Assembly: GCF_013433315.1 (NCBI RefSeq)
Contig: NZ_WXVV01000006.1
Span: forward strand, 1-64,000
Length of the DNA stretch: 64,000 nt
Reading direction: 5' to 3'
From: Pseudomonas crudilactis
GTDB taxonomy: Bacteria > Pseudomonadota > Gammaproteobacteria > Pseudomonadales > Pseudomonadaceae
In this document: piece after piece, positions 16,728-25,192 of the stretch
Position numbering within the stretch: position 1 is the stretch's first letter
Layout: each line of letters opens with the position of its first letter
Position numbers and translations under genes: made by a program
Notes under the pieces: generated by a model
Database searches by the model: none
The model's input: only the letters and a program-made list of their open reading frames with translations
What the model was told of the DNA's origin: nothing

Positions 16728-18142
16728 GGGCGTTCTCCAAAGTGGCGGATATCGGTGAGTCGACCACTGATGGCCGCCGCAGCGACCATTGCCGGGCTCA
16801 TCAAATGGGTGCGGGCGCCGGCGCCCTGCCGGCCTTCGAAGTTGCGGTTGGTGCTGGATGCGCAGCGGTCGCCGGGCGCGAGCACGTCGTCGTTCATCGC
16901 CAGGCACATCGAGCAGCCGGACTGCCGCCATTCGAAACCGGCGTCGATAAAGATCTGCGCCAACCCTTCGGCTTCGGCCTGCGCGCGAACTTCGCTGGAA
17001 CCGGGAACGATCATCGCCCGCACATGTTCGGCGACTTGCTGACCGCGCACGACGCTGGCCGCATCGCGCAGGTCTTCGATCCGCGCGTTGGTGCATGAGC
17101 CGATAAAGGCGTGGCTGATGACGATATCGCTGAGCGCCATGCCCGCTTCGAGCCCCATATAGTTGAGGGCACGACGCATGTCCTGACGCAGGATCGGGTC
17201 GCTGATCGCTTGCGGATCCGGCACCCGCGCTCCGATGGCGGCGGCCTGATCGGGGCTAGTGCCCCAGGTGACCATCGGTTCCAGCACGCTGGCATCCAGA
17301 TGAATCTCGCGGTCAAACACCGCGCCCGGATCACTGCGCAGTTCGCGCCACTTCTTCACGCCCCGTTCCCAAAGCCCACCTTGCGGCGCGCGTGGCTTGC
17401 CCTTGAGATAGGCGAAGACTTTTTCGTCCGGCGCCATGAATGCGCCACGTGCGCCGGCCTCGACGGCCATGTTGCAGATGGTCATGCGCGCTTCAACGCT
17501 CAAGGCATTGATGGTCGAACCGCAGAACTCAATGGCGTAACCGCTGGCCCCGGAAGCGCCGATGCGACCGATCAGGGCCATGATCACGTCTTTGGAGGTC
17601 AGGCCCGGCGCCAGATCGCCGTCGACAGTCACGCGCATGCTTTTCAGACATTTGTAGACCAGCGTCTGCGAGGCCAGCAAATGCTCGATCTCGGACGTGC
17701 CGATGCCGAAACCGAAGGCGCCGAGCGCGCCATAGGTGGTGGTATGACTGTCGCCAGCAGCGATGACCATGCCCGGCAGAATGAAACCCTGCTCCGGCGC
17801 GATCACATGTTCGATGCCCTGACGTTTATCGAGAATGTCCAGCAACTCGATGCCAAAGTCCCGGCAGTTCTCCGCCAGATACGAGACTTGCCGCGCGCCG
17901 CCCGCATCAGGCATTGCCGCGATGCGCACAGGCGTGGTCGGGTTGACGTGATCAACCACCGCCAGCGCCGTGCCCGGCCGCCAGACATCGCGCTTGGCCG
18001 CGCGCAAACCGCTGAAGGCCTGCGGGCTGGTGTATTCGTTGATCACCTGGCGATCGATGTACAACAGGACATGGCCCTGATCGTCGAGGCGGCACACCGT
18101 GTGCGAATCGATGTGTTTGTCGTAGAGGGTTCTGGCGGTCAT
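16724..18142 (-). CDS. 3-isopropylmalate dehydratase large subunit paralogue
   Basis: A 472-residue LeuC-type aconitase-family large subunit carrying a [4Fe-4S] cluster. The cluster cysteines are in SHAFIGSCTNARIEDL and SGCSMCLAMNDD; the substrate segment AGDSHTTTYGALGAFGFGIG is intact. The start TARTLYDKHIDSHTV matches LeuC, and the ATG at 18142 is preferred to a GTG four codons earlier. It forms an overlapping pair with the small subunit. No other leucine genes are nearby, so its role in leucine synthesis versus another 2-alkylmalate pathway cannot be settled from the window. Confidence 0.83.
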   Translation of the reverse strand: MTARTLYDKHIDSHTVCRLDDQGHVLLYIDRQVINEYTSPQAFSGLRAAKRDVWRPGTALAVVDHVNPTTPVRIAAMPDAGGARQVSYLAENCRDFGIELLDILDKRQGIEHVIAPEQGFILPGMVIAAGDSHTTTYGALGAFGFGIGTSEIEHLLASQTLVYKCLKSMRVTVDGDLAPGLTSKDVIMALIGRIGASGASGYAIEFCGSTINALSVEARMTICNMAVEAGARGAFMAPDEKVFAYLKGKPRAPQGGLWERGVKKWRELRSDPGAVFDREIHLDASVLEPMVTWGTSPDQAAAIGARVPDPQAISDPILRQDMRRALNYMGLEAGMALSDIVISHAFIGSCTNARIEDLRDAASVVRGQQVAEHVRAMIVPGSSEVRAQAEAEGLAQIFIDAGFEWRQSGCSMCLAMNDDVLAPGDRCASSTNRNFEGRQGAGARTHLMSPAMVAAAAISGRLTDIRHFGERP

Positions 18143-18534
18143 CAGGGCGCTCACTCAGGCAATCAGGGTGATTTCCATCATAGGCAGCGCGCAGCCGCCA
18201 TCAATTGCCTGACAGTGATGGCGTGGATCATGAATCGTGTTTGATCCCATGCACGCAGCAAAAACCTGTGGGAGCGAGCTTGCTCGCGAAAGCGGTGGAT
18301 CAGGCAACGGATGAAGTGACTGACCCGGCGCCTTCGCGAGCAAGGGGATTTGTGGTGATCGGGGAATTGGGAAACATTTGCTTTCATATCACCTTTCGGG
18401 ATTTACCTCGCTCATCCGTCCTATAGAGATGCAGGCCGTTCGCGTAGGCAAAAGCCACGTCCGGTCTTCCGGGGACTCCCGTGCTGCGAAGCCCGTAGCT
18501 ACGCGCCCTTTCACCGCTATCAAGACGCGCAATC
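18143..18534. other. Intergenic region before fpvG
   Basis: No gene is supported. It contains a REP pair (18266-18345) and, nearer fpvG, small GC-rich hairpins (for example CCGG-TCTT-CCGG around 18461-18472). No PvdS box or convincing Fur box was found on the strand leading to fpvG. A minus-strand frame at 18178-18387 has a good ribosome site but runs through the REP and is rejected. Confidence 0.5.
18266..18345. repeat. REP pair (REPIN-like)
   Basis: CTGTGGGAGCGAGCTTGCTC and a partial inverted copy (CCTTCGCGAGCAAGGGG) are separated by about 40 bases. Confidence 0.7.
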
Positions 18535-19734
18535 ATGTCGAAGAAATCCCGCTCCAAACTGTGGTTCCTCGTTCATAGCTGGCTGGCATTACCGATCTGG
18601 TTCTTTGTCCTGATCGTCTGCGTCACCGGCACCCTGGCGGTGGTCAGTCAGGAGATCGTCTGGCTGGCCAACCCGCAGATGCGTGCCAGCCAGCCAGCGG
18701 ACGATGCGCCGCGACTCGGTTATGAGGAAATCATAACGGCCATCAAAACCGCAGAACCGCTGGCACTGGTGCAACGCATCAGCCGCCCGGACGAATCCCA
18801 TTTCGCTCTTGATGTCACGCTCAGCTATCCGGACGGGCGATCGTTGGTGACCTACGTCAACCCGTATACGGGTGTTATTCAGGGTACGGCACCGCAATTC
18901 AATTTCCAGGCATTCACCCGCGCCCTGCATGGCTGGTGGCTGGTGCCTTTCACCAACGGTTATAGCTGGGGCTGGTATCTGGTATCGGCCCTGAGCTTTC
19001 CGCTGCTGGCATCGCTGATTACCGGGCTGGTGGTCTATAAACGGTTCTGGAAAGGTTTTTTCAGCCCAACGCTGCGTTTTCGTCACGGTGCGCGGATTTT
19101 CTGGGGTGACTTCCATCGCCTGAGCGGTATCTGGTCGATCTGGTTCATCGCGGTGATTTCCATCACCAGCACCTGGTTTCTGATTGAAGCGGTGCTGTCC
19201 GACAACCACATTTCCATTTCCAGCGAAGCGATCATTCCAGCCATGGCCCGTGACAGCGTGCCATTGACTGCCGATGGTCTGCCACCCGCCCGGATCAACC
19301 TGGATCGCGCCATCGAAATCGCCCAGCAAAAAATCCCCGGGCTGGAAGCCAGTGACATCAACATGCCGTTCAATGCCTACAGCCACCTCGATATCCGCGG
19401 TCGCGGCTGGTATCCCCTGATGTTCCAGAGTGCAACACTCAATCCCTACAGCGGCGATATGGCGTCTTCTCGAGTGCTGTCCGACCGCTCCTCGCTGGAA
19501 TTTGTCACCGAATCCATGCGCCCGCTGCACACCGGTGATTTTGGTGGACTGTGGATCAAGCTGATCTGGTTCTTCTTCGGGTTGATCCTGAGCATGATGG
19601 TGCTCAGCGGTTTGTTGATCTGGACCAAACGCACCGCCCTGGCCACCGCCAACGCGCTCAAGCGCGAGAACAAGAAGCAACGCGCCAATGCGCAACCACT
19701 CCTCAACCGTGAACCTTCGGAGGCCAGCCTGTGA
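18535..19734 (+). CDS. fpvG: FpvG, inner-membrane ferripyoverdine reductase (PepSY-TM)
   Basis: A 399-residue PepSY-associated membrane protein, first gene of fpvGHJKCDEF. In P. aeruginosa FpvG reduces Fe(III) in periplasmic ferripyoverdine so the iron is released and the siderophore recycled. Four hydrophobic segments are visible at roughly 10-37, 138-163, 186-212 and 338-365; the large loops between them face the periplasm. His residues at the membrane edges (for example in LVHSWLALPIW, ALHGWW and FHRLSGIW) could ligate heme. It overlaps fpvH by 4 bases. The name rests on the eight-gene order matching PA2403-PA2410. Confidence 0.88.
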   Translation: MSKKSRSKLWFLVHSWLALPIWFFVLIVCVTGTLAVVSQEIVWLANPQMRASQPADDAPRLGYEEIITAIKTAEPLALVQRISRPDESHFALDVTLSYPDGRSLVTYVNPYTGVIQGTAPQFNFQAFTRALHGWWLVPFTNGYSWGWYLVSALSFPLLASLITGLVVYKRFWKGFFSPTLRFRHGARIFWGDFHRLSGIWSIWFIAVISITSTWFLIEAVLSDNHISISSEAIIPAMARDSVPLTADGLPPARINLDRAIEIAQQKIPGLEASDINMPFNAYSHLDIRGRGWYPLMFQSATLNPYSGDMASSRVLSDRSSLEFVTESMRPLHTGDFGGLWIKLIWFFFGLILSMMVLSGLLIWTKRTALATANALKRENKKQRANAQPLLNREPSEASL

Positions 19735-20273
19735 GCAAGATCACCACCGCCCCTCAGCCTTCACGACTGAACCTGTTCTGGCACAAATGGCGCTTTCACA
19801 TCAACGTTCTGTTGTTGCTGATCCCACTGGGATTCATGCCCAAATACTTCGCCGACGCGGCGCTGTTTCGCGGCGACGCCGGCCTGGGCGAGCGTGAAAT
19901 CGGTGAAATACAGGTCGGCCCGTGGAGCCTGCGTCTGGCCGAACTGCGCAATGAAGCGCCACGCTCCGACGGTCCCGCCGGTTACCTGAAAGCCTTCAGC
20001 GCCGCGCTGTGCACGGCCTGTGTCGAACCGGTCAAGGCAACTTACCTGCGTATCGGCAAACCGCGCAGCCTGCGCGCCGCCGGGGTGATTTTCTTCGGCA
20101 CGCCTTACCGCATGGGTACGCAACTGCCGGTCCCGGTAAAAACCCCGGCCGACGCCGAACTGTGGATCACCATGGAAGGCTGGGACGGCAGCATGCATCA
20201 AGCCTCGATTCCCCTGAGTCAGGCCTCCCCCGCCACCATCGCCTGGCTGAACAAACAAGGAGCCAAACCATGA
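19731..20273 (+). CDS. fpvH: FpvH, membrane-anchored partner in pyoverdine iron release
   Basis: A 180-residue protein with one N-terminal membrane segment (FHINVLLLLIPLGFMPKYF) and a periplasmic domain. A CTAC motif (SAALCTACVEPVKATYLR) may bind metal or heme. It is often misannotated as a thiamine pyrophosphate-binding protein, but no TPP motif is present. It overlaps fpvG and fpvJ by 4 bases each. In P. aeruginosa FpvH raises FpvG reductase activity, probably as part of a membrane complex with FpvJ and FpvK. Confidence 0.83.
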   Translation: MSKITTAPQPSRLNLFWHKWRFHINVLLLLIPLGFMPKYFADAALFRGDAGLGEREIGEIQVGPWSLRLAELRNEAPRSDGPAGYLKAFSAALCTACVEPVKATYLRIGKPRSLRAAGVIFFGTPYRMGTQLPVPVKTPADAELWITMEGWDGSMHQASIPLSQASPATIAWLNKQGAKP

Positions 20274-20611
20274 CCCGCTCTCACCGCCCTTTGCGCCTGC
20301 ACCTCAGTGCTGCGCTGCTGGTGCTGAGCACCGGCTTCAGCGCCGGCGCCCTCGCCCACAACCCGATGTGCGAATGCAAAGCCATCGATGCCGAGCAGAT
20401 CAAATGCACCGGTGGCTTTTCCGACGGCAGCGGTGCGCCGGGGGTGACTCTGGATGTGATCGGCTACGACGAAACCATTCTGGTGCCGGGCAAGCTTGGC
20501 AGCGACTCGACCCTGACATTCAAGAAACCTGGCGCCGAGTTCTATGTGCTGTTCGACGCAGGCCCAGGCCACGTGGTTGAAATAGACCAAGCGGATATCG
20601 AATCCCCATGA
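20270..20611 (+). CDS. fpvJ: FpvJ, periplasmic partner of FpvG
   Basis: A 113-residue exported protein with a signal peptide of about 30 residues ending LSTGFSAGALAHN. The mature protein has the cysteines NPMCECKAIDAEQIKC, likely metal- or disulfide-forming, and a C-terminal beta-rich region (TLDVIGYDETILVPGK). ATG 20270 overlaps the fpvH stop; a longer frame from 20009 lies inside fpvH and is not used. The position in the operon matches PA2405. Confidence 0.82.
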   Translation: MTRSHRPLRLHLSAALLVLSTGFSAGALAHNPMCECKAIDAEQIKCTGGFSDGSGAPGVTLDVIGYDETILVPGKLGSDSTLTFKKPGAEFYVLFDAGPGHVVEIDQADIESP

Positions 20612-21183
20612 GTACGCCAACCACACAAATCGTGCGCCCGGCCGGTGCCGGCCATGAAACCCTCAATGTCCTGCTGTTGTGCCTGTTGATCCTCGCGGTC
20701 GCCGGCTCTGTCGTCGCGTGGCGTGGGGTTTCCCATGAACCGGATCCCGTCGCCAGCCACCAGTTCGACGCGCGCCGCGACCTCAGCGCTTCAGAGCAAG
20801 GCATCTACGCCGACTTGCGAGTGACCCTCGACGAAATCCGTTTGCTGCGTGAAGAACAGCAAGCCCTGCCGACGCCGCAGAATCTGGCCGACGAAGGCTT
20901 CGCGCCGTTTGCCCAGGACGCGAGTTCGGTCAGCCGTGGTGGTCATGCCTGGCAGCTACTGGCGAACACGGCCTATTTCGGCCATAGCCAAAACCCGGCC
21001 ATCGCCGGCTCGTTCGTCATGCTGTTGAGCAGCGATGACAAGGCCGCTGCGGACATCTGGCTCAACCGCGATGCCAGCCTGCAAGCGCCCACCGAATTGA
21101 CCGAAGCCGCGCTGTCCGCCGCCGGCTGGAAACAGATCGTCGCGCAATACGATGCCGGGGTTACCCGCGAACATCGCCATTGA
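20608..21183 (+). CDS. fpvK: FpvK, single-pass membrane protein of the Fpv complex (DUF6162-like)
   Basis: A 191-residue protein with one membrane segment (LNVLLLCLLILAVAGSVVAW, about 19-38) and a periplasmic domain with a helical start (YADLRVTLDEIRLLREEQQ). The order and overlaps (4 bases with fpvJ) match P. aeruginosa fpvGHJK. FpvK is needed for full iron release there, but its biochemical role is not defined. It is followed 35 bases later by fpvC. Confidence 0.8.
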   Translation: MSTPTTQIVRPAGAGHETLNVLLLCLLILAVAGSVVAWRGVSHEPDPVASHQFDARRDLSASEQGIYADLRVTLDEIRLLREEQQALPTPQNLADEGFAPFAQDASSVSRGGHAWQLLANTAYFGHSQNPAIAGSFVMLLSSDDKAAADIWLNRDASLQAPTELTEAALSAAGWKQIVAQYDAGVTREHRH

Positions 21184-21218
21184 TTCCTCGCCCTCATCCG
21201 AGAGAAGACCGCTTGCCC

Positions 21219-22148
21219 ATGTCTATTTCATCGCCTCGCCGTCCATTGTTGCGTCTGTTCCTGCTCGGCCTCTGCGCCTGCCTCCTCAGTCCACTGGCCA
21301 GCGCCGATCAGGCCAAACGCCTGCGCATCGGCATCACCCTGCACCCTTATTACAGCTATGTGGCGAACATCGTTGGCGACAAGGCCGAGGTAGTGCCGCT
21401 GATTCCTGCCGGTTTCAACCCGCACGCCTACGAGCCGCGCGCCGAGGACATCAAACGCATCAGCGGGCTGGATGTGATCGTGCTCAACGGTGTCGGTCAT
21501 GACGACTTCGCCGACCGCATGATCGCCGCCAGCGAAACGCCGAACATCAAAACCATCGAAGCCAACGAGAACGTGCCGCTGCTGGCTGCCACCGGCGTTG
21601 CCGCACGCGGCGCCGGCAAAGTGGTGAATCCGCACACGTTCCTGTCGATCAGCGCTTCCATCGCTCAGGTCAACAACATCGCTCGCGAACTGGGCAAACT
21701 CGATCCGGACAACGCCAAGACCTACACCCAGAACGCCCGCGCCTACGGCAAACGCCTGCGGCAAATGCGCGCCGACGCGCTGGCCAAACTGACTCAAGCG
21801 CCGAACGCCGAACTGCGCGTGGCCACAGTGCACGCCGCTTACGACTATCTGCTGCGTGAGTTCGGCCTGGAAGTGACCGCCGTGGTTGAACCGGCCCACG
21901 GCATCGAGCCAAGCCCAAGCCAGTTGAAGAAGACCATCGACCAATTGCGTGAACTGGACGTGAAAGTGATCTTCTCGGAGATGGATTTCCCCTCCACCTA
22001 CGTCGAAACGATTCAGCGTGAATCCGGCGTCAAACTGTACCCGCTGTCGCACATTTCCTACGGCGAATACACCGCCGACAAGTACGAAAAGGAAATGACC
22101 GGCAACCTCAACACCGTGGTGCGGGCGATTCAGGAGTCTGGCGCATGA
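21219..22148 (+). CDS. fpvC: FpvC, periplasmic metal-binding protein (ZnuA-like)
   Basis: A 309-residue cluster A-I metal-binding protein with a signal peptide (LFLLGLCACLLSPLASADQ). The ligand-bearing segments GFNPHAYEPRAEDIKRI, NPHTFLSISASIAQVNNIA, TVHAAYDYLLREFGLEV and FSEMDFPS follow the ZnuA/TroA pattern. In P. aeruginosa FpvC binds ferrous iron and passes it to FpvDE. The ATG at 21219 gives a good signal peptide; a TTG at 21180 would not. It ends in a 4-base overlap with an ATG at 22145. Confidence 0.86.
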   Translation: MSISSPRRPLLRLFLLGLCACLLSPLASADQAKRLRIGITLHPYYSYVANIVGDKAEVVPLIPAGFNPHAYEPRAEDIKRISGLDVIVLNGVGHDDFADRMIAASETPNIKTIEANENVPLLAATGVAARGAGKVVNPHTFLSISASIAQVNNIARELGKLDPDNAKTYTQNARAYGKRLRQMRADALAKLTQAPNAELRVATVHAAYDYLLREFGLEVTAVVEPAHGIEPSPSQLKKTIDQLRELDVKVIFSEMDFPSTYVETIQRESGVKLYPLSHISYGEYTADKYEKEMTGNLNTVVRAIQESGA

Positions 22149-22899
22149 CTTCCAGAGAAAACCTTTCCCCCGAAAACACCGAGTCCCCTGTGGGCCGACG
22201 CTGGAATTTGCGGAAGTCAGTCTGACGCTCGGCCGCACAACCATTCTCGACAAGGTCACCTTCCAGGTGCAGCCCGGCAGCGTACACGCGTTGGTCGGCC
22301 CCAACGGTGGCGGCAAGAGTTCACTGATCAAGACCCTGCTCGGGCAGATGCCACATCAGGGCCAGCTCAGCCTGCAATGGCCCGGCGAACCCGGCACCAT
22401 CGGTTATGTGCCGCAGGCGCTGGAGTTCGATCGCGGCCTGCCAATGACCGTCGACGATTTCATGGCCGCCATGTGTCAACGACGCCCGGCGTTTCTCGGT
22501 TTGAGCAAGCGTTACGCCGGTGCCATTGGCGAAGCGCTGGAACGCGTCGGCATGCAGGACAAACGCAAGCGGCGCATGGGCGCGTTGTCCGGCGGTGAGC
22601 GGCAGCGTGTTCTGCTTGCACAAGGCTTGATTCCGGCACCGCAACTGCTGGTGCTGGATGAGCCGATGTCAGCCCTCGATGAAGCCGGGATTCAGGTGTT
22701 CGAGCGCCTGCTCAATGACTGGCGTGCGGCGGGCATCACGGTGCTGTGGATCGAGCACGATCTGGAAGCGGTCGGGCGTCTGGCCAGTCGCGTTACCGGC
22801 CTGAACCGTCGCGTGCTGTTCGACGCCACGCCACAACAGGCGCTGACCCCGGAACGTCTGCTCACGCTGTTTTCCACCCATCCACGGAGCGCTGCCTGA
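22145..22899 (+). CDS. fpvD: FpvD, iron ABC transporter ATPase, apparent 5' frameshift
   Basis: ABC ATPase that would energise import of iron released from pyoverdine. Walker A GPNGGGKSS, signature LSGGERQRVLLAQGL and Walker B LLVLDEPMSALDE are intact. The N-terminal strands (LEFAEVSLTLGRTTILDKVTF) lie upstream of Walker A in the same frame from 22201, but no ATG, GTG or TTG in that frame precedes them. The natural start, the ATG at 22145 overlapping the fpvC stop, is in another frame and meets a stop at 22223-22225. One missing base near 22190-22196 would join the two. Either the gene is mutated or the assembly has an error. Starting at the GTG at 22267 would remove the first beta strands. 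Confidence 0.8.
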
Positions 22900-23798
22900 T
22901 GAGTTACGAAGCCTTTCGTTTGATGGTGCAGGGCTGGGCCTCGTCCGGCTATCTGCCGGAAGCGCTGGCCTACGGTTTTGTGGTCAATGCGCTACTTGCC
23001 GGGCTGCTGATCGGCCCGGTACTCGGCGGCCTCGGGACGCTGGTGGTGGTCAAGCGCTTCGCGTTTTTCTCCGAAGCGGTGGGCCACGCGGCGCTGACCG
23101 GTGTGGCCATCGGCATTCTGCTTGGCGAGCCTTACACCGGACCGTACGGCAGCCTGTTCGGTTACTGCCTGTTGTTCGGCATCCTGCTCAATTATCTGCG
23201 CAACCGTACTGGTCTGGCGCCGGACACCTTGATCGGCGTGTTCCTCTCAGTGTCGCTGGCACTGGGCGCGAGTCTGCTGCTGATTCTGGCGGGCAAGATC
23301 AATGTGCACATTCTCGAGAACGTGTTGTTCGGCTCAGTGCTGACGGTCAATGGCAACGATCTGGCGGTGTTGGCCATTGTCGGTTCGCTGGTCATGGCCC
23401 TCGCCTTGCCGCTGTACAACCGCATCATGCTCGCCAGTTTCAACCCGCAACTGGCGGCCGTGCGCGGGGTGGCGGTGAAGACCCTGGATTATCTGTTCGT
23501 GATTCTGGTGACGCTGATCACCGTGGCAGCAGTAAAAGTCATTGGTGCGATTCTGGTCGGTGCACTGCTGGTGATTCCAGCGGCGGCGGCGCGTTTGCTC
23601 AGCCAGTCGCTCAAGGGCTTCTTCTGGTGCTCGGTAGTGATCGCCACGGTCAGTACGCTGTGCGGGATTCTGGCGCCCATCGTGTTCGATCTGCCGATTC
23701 CGTCCGGCGCCGCGATCATTCTGGTCGCCGGCATCGCTTTCGCCCTCGCCGCCATCGCGCGCGGGGTTGTCCCGAGCCTGAAAGGGAATCTTGGATAA
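22899..23798 (+). CDS. fpvE: FpvE, iron ABC transporter permease
   Basis: A 299-residue ZnuB-type permease with about eight membrane segments. KRFAFFSEAVGHAALTGVAIG is the conserved ABC-3 start block, and VAAVKVIGAILVGALLVIPAAAARLL the coupling region before the ATPase. The ATG at 22899 overlaps the fpvD stop. It forms the inner-membrane channel for iron delivered by FpvC and FpvF. Confidence 0.87.
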   Translation: MSYEAFRLMVQGWASSGYLPEALAYGFVVNALLAGLLIGPVLGGLGTLVVVKRFAFFSEAVGHAALTGVAIGILLGEPYTGPYGSLFGYCLLFGILLNYLRNRTGLAPDTLIGVFLSVSLALGASLLLILAGKINVHILENVLFGSVLTVNGNDLAVLAIVGSLVMALALPLYNRIMLASFNPQLAAVRGVAVKTLDYLFVILVTLITVAAVKVIGAILVGALLVIPAAAARLLSQSLKGFFWCSVVIATVSTLCGILAPIVFDLPIPSGAAIILVAGIAFALAAIARGVVPSLKGNLG

Positions 23799-24704
23799 AT
23801 GACTTTTTCACTGCGCAAACTGACCCTGGCCATGACCCTGTGCGGCGTGATCTGCACGCCGTTGCTGGCTGCCGAAAACACCAGACCGCTGCGGGTGCTG
23901 GCCTCCTTGCCCATCACCTTTGGCTTGGCGGAAGCGCTGCTCAAAGGCACCGACGTCAATCTTGAACGGGCGGCGCCGGCGAACCTGCCGGGCAGTCGTC
24001 AGAGTGCCTACTTCACAGGGCGCGGCGCTCCGGCATTGAGCAAACTGGCCACTGCTGCCGATGCCGTGATTGGTGTGCGCTCGCTGTGGCCGGATGATCA
24101 GCTGTACCCGATTGCCCGCCGCAGCAATATCCGCATCGTTGAAGTCGATGCGGCGCGCCCGGTCGACGGTGCCCTGCCGGGCATTGCCGTACAACCGGAT
24201 CTGAAGGTCGATGGCTTGAACAGTCAGCCATGGCTGGCCAGCAACAACATGGGACGCATGGCGGATGTGCTGGCGGCGGATCTGGTGCGCCTGGCACCAA
24301 GTGCCAAGCCTGCGATCGAGGCGAATCTGGCGACGTTGAAGCAACGTTTGCTGAAGCTCAGCGCCGATAGCGAAGCGCGACTGGCCAACGCCGACAATCT
24401 GAGTGTGATGAGTCTGAGCGATCACTTTGGCTACCTGATCGGCAGCCTCAATCTGGAGCTGATCGGCGAGGATCCACGGCCGGATGCGGAGTGGACGGCT
24501 GATGATCTGAAAAAACTCACGGCAACGCTGAAGGACAATGAGGTGGCGGTGGTGCTGTATCATCGGCAGCCGTCGGAGCCGGTGAAAGCGGCGATCACCG
24601 AGTCGGGTAGTCGTCTGGTGGTGTTGAGTACCGATGCGGCGGATCCGGTGGCAGAGCTGGAAGGCAATGTGGATTTGCTGCTGAAGGGTTTGAGCGGGGC
24701 TTAG
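23799..24704 (+). CDS. fpvF: FpvF, second periplasmic binding protein of the Fpv system
   Basis: A 301-residue exported protein (signal peptide ending in TPLLAAENT) distantly related to the cluster A-I metal binders. It keeps the fold but lacks the four classical metal ligands of FpvC. In P. aeruginosa FpvF binds pyoverdine and interacts with FpvC, so it may hold the siderophore while iron is removed. It ends the operon, before a REP pair and a strong bidirectional terminator. Confidence 0.85.
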   Translation: MTFSLRKLTLAMTLCGVICTPLLAAENTRPLRVLASLPITFGLAEALLKGTDVNLERAAPANLPGSRQSAYFTGRGAPALSKLATAADAVIGVRSLWPDDQLYPIARRSNIRIVEVDAARPVDGALPGIAVQPDLKVDGLNSQPWLASNNMGRMADVLAADLVRLAPSAKPAIEANLATLKQRLLKLSADSEARLANADNLSVMSLSDHFGYLIGSLNLELIGEDPRPDAEWTADDLKKLTATLKDNEVAVVLYHRQPSEPVKAAITESGSRLVVLSTDAADPVAELEGNVDLLLKGLSGA

Positions 24705-24728
24705 TTCCAGCCGGACCGCGTTATCGTT

Positions 24729-24798
24729 CATCGCGAGCAGGCTCGCTCCTACATTTGGAATGCGTTCTCCCTGTAGGAGTGAGCCTGCTCGCGATGAG
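24729..24798. repeat. REP pair (REPIN-like)
   Basis: CATCGCGAGCAGGCTCGCTC and its inverted partner, separated by about 20 bases, lie 25 bases after fpvF. Confidence 0.75.
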
Positions 24799-24823
24799 GC
24801 CAGACCAGCCAACACAAATCCAG

Positions 24824-24874
24824 GGCAAGAAAAAACCCGCTGACTGTTTCCAGTCCAGCGGGTTTTTTCTTGCC
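24824..24874. terminator. Bidirectional rho-independent terminator
   Basis: A symmetric stem (AAAAAACCCGCTG pairing with CAGCGGGTTTTTT, extended by GGCAAG/CTTGCC) carries A and T tracts on either side. It serves fpvF on the plus strand and mbtH on the minus strand. Confidence 0.9.
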
Positions 24875-24881
24875 CGGCCGC

Positions 24882-25106
24882 TTACTGCGCGGCGGCCTGC
24901 CCTTCCATCTTCTGGCGCAGGCTCAGCGGACGCATGTCAGTCCAGACTTCTTCGATGTAGGCCAGGCATTCCTTTTTCAGGCCGCTCTTGCCCACGGTGC
25001 GCCAGCCTTGCGGCACGGCTTTGTAATCCGGCCAGATCGAGTATTGCTCTTCGTGGTTGACCACGACCTGAAAGAGGATGTCCTCGCGGTCGAATACTGA
25101 CGTCAT
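24882..25106 (-). CDS. mbtH: MbtH-like NRPS accessory protein
   Basis: A 74-residue MbtH-family protein that binds and activates NRPS adenylation domains, here most likely those of PvdL. The family signature is complete: [19 protein letters not shown], then [20 protein letters not shown] 25106 (MTSVFDRED) is used; the longer frame to 25340 is not family-like. It has its own PvdS promoter starting on the pvdH stop codon. Position matches PA2412. Confidence 0.93.
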   Translation of the reverse strand: MTSVFDREDILFQVVVNHEEQYSIWPDYKAVPQGWRTVGKSGLKKECLAYIEEVWTDMRPLSLRQKMEGQAAAQ

Positions 25107-25132
25107 GCTGGTTCTCCATCGTTGTAAGGGTG

Positions 25133-25153
25133 GGCTGCACGCGGGGTGCAGCC
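25133..25153 (-). promoter_or_regulatory. Hairpin in the mbtH 5' leader
   Basis: An 8-bp perfect stem (GGCTGCAC / GTGCAGCC) with a 5-nt loop falls in the transcribed leader, between the PvdS promoter and the mbtH ATG. No T tract follows, so a stabilising or translational role is more likely than termination. Confidence 0.5.
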
Positions 25154-25168
25154 GGGTATGTAGAAAGA

Positions 25169-25192
25169 ACGTTCGGCGCGGCGAAAAATTTA
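25169..25192 (-). promoter_or_regulatory. PvdS-dependent promoter of mbtH
   Basis: On the minus strand, TAAAT (25192-25188), exactly 16 nt, then CGT (25171-25169). This is the iron-starvation box used by PvdS RNA polymerase. The first three bases of TAAAT are the TAA stop codon of pvdH. Confidence 0.85.

Noticed and set aside
18178..18387. Small minus-strand ORF with a good ribosome site (MKANVSQFPD)
   Set aside because: It runs straight through a REP pair and the translation is low-complexity Arg-rich sequence.
18370..18410. TAAAT motif upstream of fpvG as a PvdS box
   Set aside because: It is on the minus strand, pointing away from fpvG, and has no CGT at 16 nt.
22185..22200. Programmed -1 frameshift in fpvD
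   Set aside because: No slippery heptamer of the X-XXY-YYZ type is present in the zero frame, and no stem-loop or pseudoknot follows. A deletion or base-calling error is simpler.
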